This document shows positions 25,776 through 40,700 of a DNA stretch of 64,000 bases, piece by piece. The position numbers and the translations under genes are program-made. The number at the start of each line of letters is the position of its first letter. The first letter of the stretch is position 1. Under the pieces are notes generated by a model that ran no database searches, was not told where the DNA came from, and saw only the letters and a list, made by a program, of their open reading frames with translations. The stretch lies in NCBI GenBank assembly GCA_016165875.1, contig JABBOT010000022.1:1267333-1331332 (forward strand), written 5' to 3'. Origin of the DNA: Acanthopleura granulata (lineage: Eukaryota > Mollusca > Polyplacophora > Chitonida > Chitonidae).

Positions 25776-28700
25776 CTGATGATAAAAAAACATCCCAAAC
25801 AATAAAATTAGTTCACGAGAAACTTGAGCAAATTTATGTACGACATACTTAAAGTAATTATCACCCCATTCACTGATTCTTTTATACTTCGCACATCAGC
25901 ATATATTCAGACGGACAGAGAGGATCATGAAGTATTAAAGGTGGCTAAGGCTGCAGATTAACTCAAGTAATATTTTCATTTGAGTCTTTCATTAGCAGAA
26001 CATCCATTTTCAAAACACCTAATAAGCGGCATTCAACTACCACAGAAATTTTACATTTTTGTGCGAATTTGCTGTCGAAGTAACAGATGGAAGAAAACTG
26101 TGTCTCTTTACACTGAAGTCTCCTGTTTGAAACATGTAAATGGAGCAGTTATTGCAACATAATCCATGCATGTTTTCTCCGCAGATGAATTTAAAGTCGA
26201 CATGTGTCGGTAGATGAGCTTTAAAATACAATCCATGCAAATCCAGTGTGAAGTGATACACCAAACCGTGATTTATTACCCCTTGCAGCAAAATCTAGTG
26301 GCTCTTCTGAGATGTCTGAAGATATCATTTACTGCTTTTTGTTCTGAAGAATATGAAAACTGGCTCCCTGGAAGTTGAAATTTTGCTGATAAAACTTACA
26401 ACCCAAGTAATAAGTTTATGTGGGCTAAATGTAAACCTAGCCAAACAGCTGCAGCGAAAGAGCTCATTATGGGGTTTCACTTAAATGTTTAATTTCATTA
26501 TGCAAGTTGGATATAAATCAGCAAATAATGCCTCCGCTAACCCACACCCTATCCTGTAACTTGAATTTGTGACTTTCACAAAAATGACCAGCTTGATCAG
26601 AAAACTATACCTCAAAGCATTCATTAATCCTTCCACACGGCCTGGCTGCTGCTCTTTCAATAGTTTAACCGAACTCTTCATCTGAGGAAAAAATGAAAAG
26701 AAAAGTTAAATACTTACTTTTCACAAGACTTTTACAGGAAAGCATAACCAAGCATTTCAGTTTTGCTGCTTGCTGAAAACAATGACTTCACATGACCAGT
26801 AAGAGTATGGGTAATTTTTCTTTAACTTATAAACTCCCAAAAACAGGAATTTGATATATTTTTATGTCATTTTGGATAAGCATTGAGAATGTAAACATCA
26901 TCCTTATTTTACAAATCACAACTTTTGAAACAGGCATGGTCATAACAATTGTTTTTTCGTTTTTTTTTTCTTTTCATTACAATCATACCATTTCTATAAA
27001 ATAGTCAAATCGACCCAGTGAAATTGCTGGCTTGTTAATAATTTCAGGTAGTGAATGTTCATCAAAAAGACATTTCCCAATGTTATACAGGTGGTGTTGG
27101 ACACTGATTTTCTGTTTTCAACATTACTAACATAGAAGGGAGACACCTTGCACAGACACATGATGTGCCAGATGAGGTGCAACACCTGAGGAGACAATAC
27201 AAAGGGTCCATGTCAACTTACGTCAATGCCAGACTGTTTTGTGAAAGCCCCAACAGGGTGGACATGGTCAAATAATATGATCACCCCAACCATGACTCGT
27301 AGACAAAACAATTTTGTCTCCTCTGTCTTAAACCTTGAGCAGTAATTTCTACAACAAACACAAGTGTGAACAATAAAAAGGTTGTAGCTAACATATATAC
27401 TACAATAACAAGGCTACAAGATTTCCTAATGTACCCATTGAGAGAGAACTGGGAAAATCCTAATGAACTGCAGTCACTTTTGGATGCAGTGAGTGAAGGG
27501 AGATGTAAAAAGTGGCCACATATGACAGTGGGCCACAAAAGAGGGGTTGTGAAGACCAAGCCAAATCACAACTGAATTAAGTTTCAGGAAATCTACACAT
27601 GTACAAAATAATCTTATACATAATTATTAGAACACCAATGTGTTCATAGAAATATACCAACTGTAGTAAAATAATAACTCAAAAATTTCAAGTTGTGTTG
27701 GATAGGCCTACAGGAGTCACACATTTAACAGGTGCTTACAGAAAGAGTTTCAGGTCAGGGCACATATGACAAGAGAACATTCTTCCCATCACTGTCAAGC
27801 CCTATAAAGCCATGTGCCAGTTTGGCCTAAGTAGGCATACGTGACTATTTGAACTGGCAGACTGTTGAGCTGTATGAAAATTCAATCAATCATGTTTGCC
27901 ATTACCGGTGTAACAACAACAACAAAATGTACGAGTGAAAGAAGATCAATTTTAACATGTGTTAGGTACAGGCAATATTTTGGCCAAACAAAATGAAGAC
28001 ACACCACCATCTGCCTGCAAAGGTAATGGCCAAGCAAGGAAGATAATTTGTCAAAGAAACCATTCATGGGAGGAACCACAAGAGGTCAGATTATACCCGG
28101 GTTTGGCCACTGTTTATAGCATTCATTGCTCGGACCTCAGCACAGAGCTAATCCACTGCAGCAGTGCAGGGGTGTCCGGACTATAACCAGCTGGGCCTGA
28201 TTAAAGAACAATAGACTTTACTGCCAATGACCAGTAATCTTCACACTTCACTTGTCTTCACAAAGTGGCAGGTTATGAGTTTTAACCACTACAAAAGCTA
28301 CAAAAGCTACAAAAGCCTTTGGTGGCCATTTTGAAATTTTTGAATGTCCAATGAGGCAATCATCATGATTGTTGAAAGTCTCGACAGCGTAAAACATGTT
28401 GATATAGAATTTGGTGGCAAAGTATACTGGCTGCTGGACGCGTTAGACAGGTGCACGCGTATTACAGGTCATTTAACATGGAAAATTGTTTGGTTGCAGC
28501 AGAGGGTGGCCGCTTAGGGGAGATGGATGCCTTCTACAGGTGTCCATTTACAGATGGAAGTAGGTACCGGTTTGATTGTATTTTCATTTACACTGAATTC
28601 ATCTGGCGCTTCAGTCAATAATGTAAGTTGCGTTACAGGGAAATCAAAAATGCCAAATAAAAGTTTTAAACAAACAATACATAAAGGATATCCATCAGAA

Positions 28701-31700
28701 ATTGTCTCCTGTATTAAATATCTAAATTCAAAGACTTACGGATTTTCTATCATTGTTCGACAGATGTCTGCCATTGTACTTAAACAATCTGTTGTATTTT
28801 CTATTGGCAAATCTTTATGCTGAAATAAAAGAAACAACATTTATCAGTTTTATAACAATCCGACACATTCATAAATTCCTATTACAAGCATCTGAATACA
28901 GTTTTCAAATAATGACATTCTAAAATTTAAAGGGAATAAGTCATGGCATTTTGAGCAAGACTCCAAGATTTATGCAGTTTACCTGTATTTCTGGCCAATC
29001 ATAAGCTACATATTGGACACACATACACAAAGCAATAGAAAATATAACACAATAACCTCTATTTTATTACTCTGATAACTTTCAGATCAAAAGCCTTTAC
29101 AGTTCACACTCATTAAAGGGAAAAACCCCACAAAAATTAAGTTAAAAACTCTATCTGAGAATACCTTTAATCATTTTTAAAGATTTTTTTTTCATGAAAT
29201 TAAATGCAGTTAAATGTTTTAAATGTATGATGGGCTTTATGGACCATTCTGATAATGTTGGAACATCAGTGACGTCACACGCCAACTTTTCTCTGGTCCT
29301 AAAGCATAACTGTCACCTGTATCTGCTATGTGTTGTCACTGTCACTTACCTGTATCTGCTATGTGTTGTCACTGTCACTTACCTGTATCTCCTATGTGTT
29401 ATCACTGTCATTCACCTGTATCTGCTATGTGTTGTCACTGTCACTTACCTGTATGTGCCATGTGTTGTCACTGTCACTTACCTGTATCTGCTATGTGTTG
29501 TCACTGTCACTTACTTGTATCTGCTATGTGTTGTCACTGTCACTTACTTGTATGTGCCATGTGTTGTCACTGCCACTTGCTTGTATCAGCTATGTGTTGT
29601 CACTGTCACTTACCTGTATGTGCCATGTGTTGTCACTGCCACTTACTTGTATCAGCTATGTGTTGTCACTGTCACTTACCTGTATTAGCTATGTGTTGTC
29701 ACTGCCACTTACCTGTATCTGCTATGTGTTGTCACTGTCACTTACTTGTATCTGCAATGAGTTGTCACTGCCACTTACCTGTATCTGCTATGTGTTGTCA
29801 CTGTCACTTACTTGTATCAGATATGTGTTGTCACTGTCACTTACTTGTATCTGCTATTTGTTGTCACTGCCACTTACCTGTATCTGCTATGTGTTGTCAC
29901 TGTCACTTACTTGTATCAGCTATGTGTTGTCACTGTCACTTACCTGTATCTGCTATGTGTTGTCACTGCCACTTACTTGTATCAGCTATGTGTTGTCACT
30001 GTCACTTACTTGAGACACAAAGTTGGTGGTTGTGTCACTCAAAGCCTTCAACATTGGAGTAGGGTTGGCATAAAATAAAGACATTCGATTGGCCATTTCA
30101 TTTGTTACTTCTGTGCAATTTCTTGGCTCATCCTGGAAAACAAAGTGAAGAGGTTATAATGTTTCAAGGGATCAATACTTCTCTGAATCCATAATGCAGT
30201 CACATTTGTGAACTCACTGGCTAAAAAGTGCAAGCTGACAAAAAACTCCACGTCAAAACATAGAAAGGCATCAAGACATACATGTCATGTATCAAAGAGA
30301 AGACCACACCAATGCTCACTAAAGTATTATCATATATTTCCAGTTGGCTTTGAAGGGTTTATGAAATATGCTGTTACCTGAAACATGTAAATGATCAATA
30401 TTCAAATTGATCATACAGAAATGACCATAAAAGCTAAACACTACTGTTTTCATTTTTGAGGTGTATTTGCTGCTTTTTAATTAGAAGACGCATTTATACT
30501 TATTTCTTTTCAGTGCTCAGGAATTTTTTGAAGTGAAAAGTGTTGTTTTGAAAAAATGCAACGCTTGTAAGATCTTTTCTTTACCAGTTTAGAAATAATT
30601 TTCAAAACACACTGTCTGCACAACGCCTGTTGTAATTTGCACAAGTTGTCGGACAATTTTTGGGGGTCCACACAGGTTCCCTGTGGGACACCTCTTGGAA
30701 TCATTCAGATTATTATTATTATTTCAATTCCTCTCGTAAAATTTCAATATATTCCAAACTACTGAAAGTAGAGAATCCAAACTTTGCAGTCTTGATAATG
30801 AACATATGAAGCAACTTTTGACGTTTAATGTCCATTAGCCAGTCACATGATTTAGCGGCCATTTTGAACTTCATTGTTAAGCTTAAAAAATCTTCTCACA
30901 AATGGGTAAACCTGTCGGGGGGAAATCCCATTTGCTGTTTTTAGGTTGGATGGCCCTACTCAGTTTCCCTTGCAGATATGCAAATTAGGCTGAAATTGAC
31001 CTTGGAAGTTACACAAGAATTACATTACCTCTAAATACTCCTTAAAATAATTAACCAACAAAAATTTGTCAAAAACCTCCCATTTAAATAACAAGGGAGC
31101 TTTGTGCAAGACTTCACGAAAGCATTCACTGCACTTTGGCAGGCTACAGGGCAGGCATTGTAATTCTGTCTGGGCCAGGAGTAGCAGATCAAAGGCACAA
31201 TCTCTCTATGCATTTGGCTGAGTCCTGGTATCTGAGAGCACTGTTTATTTTCTTTTCACTGGCTTTCACCATAGCCCAATTGGAGGTTGTACCAGTATCA
31301 GGTTCAAATCCAGATAAATCCTGCCAATCATTTTTATCTCTTTTTTTTATTTATTTTTTTTTTTAAGTATCATGAAATAATTAGGCACTGTGGACAATGT
31401 TTTCCCACAATTTTTATATTTCAATCTGACCTACTTTAGACGCCATATTACCATGAAGAGAATGCCTTGACACGTCATTTTCTGAACAAGGGCTTATCAG
31501 ATTGACCTGAAATTTCCATTACACAGACAGAATACATCTGGGCAAATTATGTGCGCAAAAATCATTTTCATGTCTTGAAAACTGTGAAAATGCATTGATT
31601 ACCAAAGTTGTCACATAGCCCAAAAGGTTTTGAATTTAAATATTTTAAGTATGATGCTGTATGACGTATTCTGACCTCCGGACCACTAATCCGTTTTTAT

Positions 31701-34700
31701 TTTTTGCCTGCGATGTACACTTTTGCCATAAATTATGATCGCAGTTCGAAAAAATGCAATTTTCCCCATATTTGGAGGTCACCTGACAGAGAACCATTAC
31801 CGCTGTAATGCTGAAAGGGTCAGATATGTGCTGTACAACGTGAGAAAAAGCAAAATTTCCCGACATTTAGAGGTCAGGTGATAGGAAACCGTTGTAGCTG
31901 TAAAGCTGGACATTGCTGAACACAGTTTACTATGAGAATGGAGATTATCTTTGCTGCACTGTATTCTTTATGTATTTTGTTATGGGCTATGGGCAAAGGA
32001 TCAAAGCTGAACTGCTTTCACACTGGCTTTAGTGGTGGGCCCATTCTAAATGGCAGTCATGGGTTCAAATCCAGTTCATCCCTTCTCAATTTTTTCAGCT
32101 GTTTTTCTCCTTTTTTTTTAATTACCATGAAGTTATCAGGGGACTACCAGATGTGGTAGATAGGTAATAGTGTGGACCCCAGCAACATTGTTGGATAACA
32201 GCTTTAATTTTTCCTTGAAATTATGCTATGTAAAAATATGTCAAAATATGGAACTATTACATGTTATGTAACGATTGGGTTGTTACATACCTCATTTGCC
32301 ATGTGCCTCCTGCTAAGAGTACGTCTGTAATAGCTGAACTCATTCTGTATAGCAGGGTTTGTCATCTACAACAGAGAAGATCAAGCTTCTGGTAAAAAGG
32401 GAACTGGGAAGCCTCAGAAACTATTACTGAAATCCTAATTTTTGTCACAAAGTTGATTGAAAGGGTGGATATTCAGTACACTTGTGACATGCAAAAGCCA
32501 TCAGAAAGTAGATGCAGAAGTAAAGATAATAGAAAAACAACATCTTGAAGGGCCCAAAGTAAGGGGGCATAACTCTGATCAGCTCAATTCATCATACCTC
32601 TTGTTTCCACATAGTCAGGTTAATGCAGTATTGTTTTACCTTCATCTATTCCATAAGTTGGCTGGGTTGACTGAAAGCATTCTGGACTTAGATCTAATAC
32701 TCCCATAGTACAGGCCTGCTTTCGTTTAAAATGAGTGTCAGCAGAGCGCTACCTTCTTACCTTCCAGTCATCAAACTTGAGGACAAAGTCAAGGATTTCA
32801 GCAAACTGTTTGAAGAGTGCCTGCTGGGTTTCCAAGTGTTGCCTTGGGGTAAGGTCATTGGAACACAACTCTTTTAACAGAATAGGAACTATCTTCTCTG
32901 AAAACAGACAAAACAATCCTACTGATATCTTATTATTTTATTATTACCATACTTACAAGGGAACACTGTTCAAACTTTTTTCACACAAATGACAACCTTA
33001 ACACGTAAATCACACGAAGGATAAGGATCTTATGTTTTCATCATTAGCAGGAAACAACAACCTCTAACATGATTAAGCTATTCACTTTGAAGAATTTCTG
33101 TTTTAATCCTTGGTTATGACTGATTTTTACTGATATTTGACTTGTCCCAACACTTTTTCACTTCTAAATGGGGGCGATCAGCTTCTTGGGCAGAGAAACC
33201 AGAGTGCATGGAATAAACTACTGACCTCTACTTTCTCACAACTCATATACAGGTTTGCAAACCTTAACGGTGGAAAACAAGTAGTTTTCAAATGAAGATC
33301 TGGCTGTGTAAACAACCACATGAGCACCATCTATGTCTTACTGTCACTAAGGCCTCTACAACCAGTTTTCTTTTTGTTTTTCCTTACCCTAATTTTTGCT
33401 GTTCTGGTGAGAGTTTAGTTTTAAGTGAGATGTACGTCCTCAAGAAAAATTCGGTTTCAAACAAATAAATATATTGCTAAATGCTGACTCATGCAATCTC
33501 TGTGAGCTTCTCGCCCTACACATAACAAGAGAAGGAAACTTGATATGTGTAGTTAAGGGTAATTGAAGATTGTAACAGAAACCACAGGGTGTGGTTGAGA
33601 CACGTGTCAATGGGCCATAAATCCATACGACATCTCACATTTCAACACCCACAGACAGACCCTATATTTCAACATGCTTCTAACTTGGACAAAGTTAATT
33701 TATACCTTTTGTTTCAAAATCCTGAGGTTGACAATCCCAGACAAAATGTGCAATTATGTTAATATCTATCCGTAGCACCCCTCCCCACTCCACACAAAAC
33801 TTTCAACCATGGACAAAGAACAAGCTCATGTTCTTTCTGAAATCCAAATATAATTCATAAATCTTAAACACCTTTGTAATTAAAACAGGGAACAAAGATT
33901 CAAATAAAATAAGATAATTTAATAATTTTCCCCTCAGCACTACCTGCAATAGCCAGATTTAATTCATAATGTATATTTGTTGCATTAGCATCATCAGAGC
34001 TTTTGTCGAATGTTTTTATCAGACAAATCCGTTATAACTTTAAATCCAACTTAGTATCAAACTTACTAAAAAATCTACTATTATCTGAAATTTCAAATAA
34101 TTTCAAAATGGTTCTGACAGTAGTAGATATGTACACTACATACTCAGTAACTATAATATTCTGACTAGAATATGCCATCACACATATAACACAGGAGTAA
34201 CTGGAGAACTGCATATCCTCCCCTAGACCCCAAGGTTAAGGGCCCAACCAATGGCACAAGGCTGCATGTACAGTAATGTTTGTTTTGTGGTACCAATCTA
34301 CAGTACAATGTAGCTGGGAACAAAACTAACCACTTCTGTTCTGCGCACCTATTAAATAACTTGACCTTGTATATATAATCTGTGCTTTAAACATGACTTT
34401 TGCATGAAATTTAAATGTGCTTCTACTCTTTGCTTTTATTTTAACATGCTTTTCCATTAGATAATGGGCTGAAATTATATCTTGATGGAAAATATTCTGT
34501 ATTAAAATATAGAGCTGCACATCTGATAAACAGCAGTAGCGTTCTGGTAAAGTCTGGCAGCCTGTCACATCAGTGCTCACCTACTGAGAATTCTTCAGCC
34601 TGAATTTTCATACTATGACCACCATTATACACACACCATATTTTTGGCAGACAGGACACTTCTGATCACGCTGACAAAATACATCTCCTTGTCCACAAAC

Positions 34701-37700
34701 ATGTACATCCAGTTTCATATTTGTTAAAAAAATATCCAACTTACAGGTTAACATGCCACTTTTGAAAACTGAATGCTTCCCATATTATGAATAACCTGGT
34801 GATAGTCAGTAACTAATGTCTTTTATGTTTGGCCTAAGGAACCTGATCCATGGGTTCAGCCCTCACAACATGGGATGGCCTTCATAATTCTCTCTGCTTG
34901 TTTATATGCAAGCGCAAGTCAGCATACTTGTATTTACATACTCCCCCTGACTCCCCCTCATGCCCCCCACCCCTCACCTCCCACATCATTTTCCCAGCCA
35001 TCTATCAGATAGCACCACCATCATCTCCAACCATGGGTATACATGTACACTTCTTTCTACATAGCATTGCTTTAAAATATAGGTGGGCAGCCACCTAGTC
35101 AAATATTATGATGTGGGAATAAACAAATAGGAGCAGTCCCTATCCGATTGGCACACCACTTATCATACTGGCCACAGCTGCCAGATTCCCTAGCATTTTG
35201 CCGCATTGTAGTATCTGAGAAGGCATCACACAGTCCCCCCTCCAAAAAAAACCACTGATTGTCAATGTCATAAACTAAAACTACTTTTTCAAAGAAATAG
35301 AGACTTAACAGGACATGTCAACTTCCCTGTATGTTTAAAAGATTGTTACATGTGATTTCTTTCATGTCCTAATAAGGTAACCTATCCCAGCACCAATAAG
35401 AAAACAATAATACTGTGCAGGAAGGAACATTTTACCTCTTGTCACACTTTGTTTTGAAGAGGAAATAACTCTCCAACCTACATACATATATACAGCTGTA
35501 CTTTTGTTCTTATTTCGCCATTAAAAACTGGATCTAGATATTGGAACATGGAAAATATGTGAGTTTCAAAACAAAGGCATAAACATATGAAGTTTCCATG
35601 CTGCAAACAGAAAACTGGGCTAATTGAATGAGCGATTTCTGCTGAATGCCACTTTAAGACCCTACAAAAATGAAGTTATGTTGAGTTAAAAACACCATTA
35701 AAAACTGTATCTAAAATTACCTGTACCTTAAGATTTATTTTCACCAAATTAAATGTAGTCAAATGTTTTAATTGTATGGTGGATTTTACGGATCAGTTTG
35801 ATCATGTGTGTCAACACTGATGTTGCAAATTTCTTAATACACCTTTATGTTAAACTCTGAATAAATTTCTTTTGAACCACACTCCTGTAATGTGTACCTG
35901 TATATAGAGAAACTAACACAGCATTACAGTTCTGTTTTAGGGTCAAAGGACAGTCAGTGTGACCTCACCGTTGACATACATTATAAATATGGTCCATAAA
36001 ACCCTCCATACAATCCAAACACTTCCCTGCTTCTAATTTGATGAAAAAAAATCTTAAAAAAACCAGTGGAGGTATTTTCAGATACAGCTTTTAACGGTCT
36101 TTTCATAACTTCACTTTTGTGGGTTCTTTCCCATTATTCATATCGATATGAATCCAGACTAATAAGCAGGGCATGAAAACGACAGTCAAATATTTTATGT
36201 CGTTTAATTTCTACGTTGTTGAGTGATGACAAAGATTAAAGCAGCAAGAGTTATGGAACCCCAAGATATTCCCAACGTGAATAACCAATGAAGCCATCAT
36301 GCTTTGTCTTGGTTATTAAACATGCAGGATCATCTTATTTCAAGCTCTCACATGTTGGCATGTTACCATGACATGGATGACATATCGGTAATGAGTCATT
36401 AATCCTCAATCAGTCATTCTTTCATTCAACTTCATATAAGTTAAGAATTTGTGAACGTGTGATGGCAAAATGTTTCAGGATAGACAATGTTATGCTATAA
36501 TACAATCTATAACACGGATATATAAAGAAATGGAAAACGAACTCACCTATTTGCATTGAAAACTCATAATAATGCTTTAACTTGGACACCAGGGGTAATA
36601 CTGCGTCCCAGGCTTTGTCTTGCTGACATCCATCACTTGGGTTTGAGATCGCCTGTGGGCACAGAAAGAATCCATTATTGCCACAAGCCACAATTAAGTC
36701 TACAATAACCTATCAGCTATAACAAACCCCAATAAAACTCTCCCCACATTATTTTTTTCAAACTTTATTTTTTGCCATGAAGAAAATGATACACAACTAT
36801 TAGCTCTTGTGACCATGTTCTTTGATTTGTTTTCAGCTCTATTTCAGGCCAAATCCACATAACAAGACTTCATATCAAGAGCATACAGTCAGCACATGGA
36901 CCAAGCCACTGGAAATCACAAAGGCTTGCTTACACATGTACAGGGACTGAACAGCGTGGTAAAATGGACCATGCTATCTATACGCATGCATTTTATGACC
37001 TAAAAATACAAAATTAGACAAAATGGTAACTGTGGAAGACGAGTAATGTTCCTCCATATTTTCAAATACATTTGGGGATATATGATACAGGCAGAGACTC
37101 ACTGTGTTATCACGGTATTATCTCTGTATAAACCGATGTCCCATCCACAGTAGCCTAGATAAACAGCCCATCACTCACAGCCAACATACATAAACAGAAC
37201 AGACAGAGGACTAACCAGGGTATGTAAAGAGGGCTGTCTTAAGACAACACTGTTGGGGGCAGGAATGAAACCTTAAGGGCAGGGATAGACCTTTGGGGTA
37301 ACCCTCCACTCCACAATCTACACTGACTCCAAACACATGCAAAAAACATATCCACTCCCAGTACATCTCCGAAAAATTAAAGAAAAGAACCAAGGGTGCT
37401 CCAAAGAGCTCGTCTGTACTAAGTCAGGAATTCAGTGATTTACAGTATTTAATACACACACACAGAATCAATGATTGAATATCCCCCTCATGTCCTCATG
37501 TGCTCTACATGTGTGCAAACCCTGAGTTCAATACATGCAGTACATTTCAAGATACCACCCCTAACATTTTGTTTAACATGGATTCTAATACACACTACAC
37601 TAAAGCTACGTTCACACTATGCTCAGAAATCGGTCCAGAGCCAGAGCCGTATTCTTGAGCGGTAACGTTTTCGGAGGGTTGCACTCACACACGGGAAATT

Positions 37701-40700
37701 CAGAGCATGGACATGGTTTCCAACATAAATTTATTTCTTGAACAAACCGCTCGTTAGTTAGTTTTAAGCAATGGGTCATCCGATAATACCATTAGAAATC
37801 AACATGAAATTAGAAATTTATGCAGAAATTACACTTTTGTTTTTGTGCTAACATGAATTAGCACACTGACTAGGTTATATATTGGCCCACCACATGGGCT
37901 GATCTCACTCCACACATGCATCTTTTCTCTTACATCTCAGTAATTGCGGCCTCTAAGATCAAACAAACGTTTATTCCTTCTCACTTCACGAATCAGCAAT
38001 TCAGTGCGATCTGTGCTTGTCGCCATGTCTAAATGTTGAACGATGCTGATTGGTCAATAGTGAAATTCTGTCCCAATTTATCTCCCCGGACCGGAAAAAA
38101 TGGGCCCACAAGCCATCTTACTGAATCCATGACCTGACATGAATTCAGCTTCGGTGTAGGTGAATGGTTCTACCTTTTACTACTATACCCATTTGCCACA
38201 AAATCGGAACAGCATTCATTACAGCCCGACTGTATTCAGCCCCTTGTGTGAATGTAGGTTAAGTCAGAAATTCAGTAATTTACGGCATTTAATATGCACA
38301 CACACAATCAATTATGGAATATCTCCCTCAAGTTACTGTGCTCTATATGTGTGCAAACGCGGAGTTCAATGCGTACAGTACTTTTTAAGACACCACCCCT
38401 GACATTTTGTTTAACATTGCTTTCTGTGTTTTTGGATGCCGACGCCGATGCTCGGGATACGACATAAAAATGTTGGAAAAGAATGCAATGCCTGTGACAC
38501 ACTGGCATGTGCCCATACACAATATACCAAAACACCAGCCACATGAGGACAAACCTGAGCTGACTACTTCTGGCCAACAATATGAAGCCTGAAAGCAGCC
38601 ATTCCATTTGGCATACTTGGGTAATGGGTACTGCTACTTGGGTGTGAAATCTAAACTAACTTCCATCTTCCTATAATTTGTATAGCAATCAGAGATTTCA
38701 GAGGAGAACCATGCACTGTTGCTAAAGATAGTTCTGCTGGGAATTTGGCCAACCATTCTGATTGTGTAGTAATTCCAAGAAAGGAGATCAGTACTCCATG
38801 TTTGGCTAATCTTGATCTATGGCTTACCCTCAATTTTGCTTTGACTTCATATCCAGACAGAAACAGTCTAGCCACTATAAACATGGCTCATTCTGGTCTT
38901 CAAGAGAGCCGGCCATTGTTCTTGTAATAAAACTTCGGATTCCTTGTCTATTCTAGATCTAAAGAGGAACAGCCACTGGTCCAAGTTTGTCATAATTGTC
39001 CAAAAAATGACTGATAATGGCCTCAGGAGCTGTGTTCATGCCAATTTATACAAATTCATATTACTTCATATATCTTCTAAGCAGTGGAATTTTGGTCAAA
39101 ACACTCACAATAGGCGTACTAGTAATGGTCAAATAAATTAATCCATAAAACATCACTGCAAACATCTCCATTATGTCCTCACCAATCACATGAGACATCT
39201 AATTAAATCCCTTGCCAATGACTTGAACAGGGCCTCTGCTGTACATGCCAGAAGGCACCTTTACAAACCCTTTGAACTTTCCTGACGGCCCTCTACAAGT
39301 GCCTATTAAACTTGACTGCAGTCATACAGAGAACTGAAATACTTCAGAGTACATCTTAAAGTATGTGTATCAATTCAGTACCGGTAAATAAATATGGGTG
39401 ACACATATACATATTATTTTAAAAATCCTCTCATTAAATGGTGAGCATGGTGTCAAATGATCAATGGGAACTCCAGTGTTTTCCAGAGATGGGGATTTAG
39501 AAGATTCTTCATGTACAAAACATTTCACATACATGAACACATAACAAATCAGGTGAATTTTCACTAAGTAACCAAAAGAAGACAAAACAGACATTTTAGC
39601 GACCAAAGTCAAGACAGATACATGTATGTGTGTCAACATACTAAACAGACAACTATATACATAGATGTACGGTAAAATGCCTACAGCTTTCTACCATGCA
39701 TGTACATTGTACTATTTCTGTATTTATGCCTCCCTTGCATCAAGACAACATTTTGATGTCTATCAGACTTGCTAGCCTGGGTTTGTATTCCCCAGAACTT
39801 ATCTATAAGCTACATGGAGTCTATCAGGTTTCCAAATTTGTTTTATTAATGTTTTTTCTAGTCATGTCATTAGTGACTTACGCTAATCATATGAATACAT
39901 GTAACAACTGGATGATATTTTTCTTCCTCAAATTACATCCACAGCCAAGCAATAAATCAATGAGGCCAGAGTGGGGCATGCAGTATGCCCCTGTCTTGTA
40001 AGCTGAGGATCACCAGAGGAACATGGTGCCACAATGTCTGGCATCAGTCTCTGCAACACCTCGCTCTTGGTTAGAACCAAGTATTGCTGTTGCATATCCA
40101 GCCTGAACTCAACATCCACAAGCCATTACATGTCTTGTCCTGTAATAATTCTGGCAATGCGATATAAACTGTCACTTGGAAGACACATAATGAAAACTAA
40201 TCCTCATATTTCCTGACATTATAATATTAATAAGTAACAGAATTCTCCAACTCAATATTGGAAAATGATACAATTCCCCAGCTTGTTCAATGTTCCGACA
40301 GATTTTTTTTTCTTCTGTATGACAAAACAGCCATTTCGTCTGTAGGGGACATATAAGGATGGTGCAACAACTGATGTTTGCATTAAATCCCCAAACATTC
40401 AAGGAATTTTTTGTTTAACTGGTAATTAAACAACATACTTAAAAATGTTTAACTTACAGCTTATGGGACATAATTAAGAATGTTTAACTTTGGGAGCAGA
40501 GCTTAAGAGAAGGCTTCTCTGTTTATTTATGTATTTATCTGACTGTTGTTTAACGCCATACTAAAAGACTTTCCCCTCCAATGACGATATCCAATTTTAT
40601 TTGATTAGAGTTATACTCAAATTAATCAAGAATATTTCATTTATATGATAGTGGAAAGCATTATTGTGAGAGGAAACTGAGCAGAGCCCAAAGAAAACCC

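Noticed and set aside
29311..30010. CRISPR-like regular repeats
   Set aside because: Units are contiguous with no unique spacers, in a eukaryotic intron.
29194..30078. Plus-strand Cys/His/Leu-rich frames of 164 to 244 codons resembling zinc-knuckle repeats
   Set aside because: They are translations of the 33-bp array, all three frames are open, and the array is intronic to CYRI on the other strand.
38651..38927. Overlapping 60- and 77-codon frames on opposite strands, considered as a retrotransposed fragment
   Set aside because: Neither product was recognisable and no element boundaries were found.
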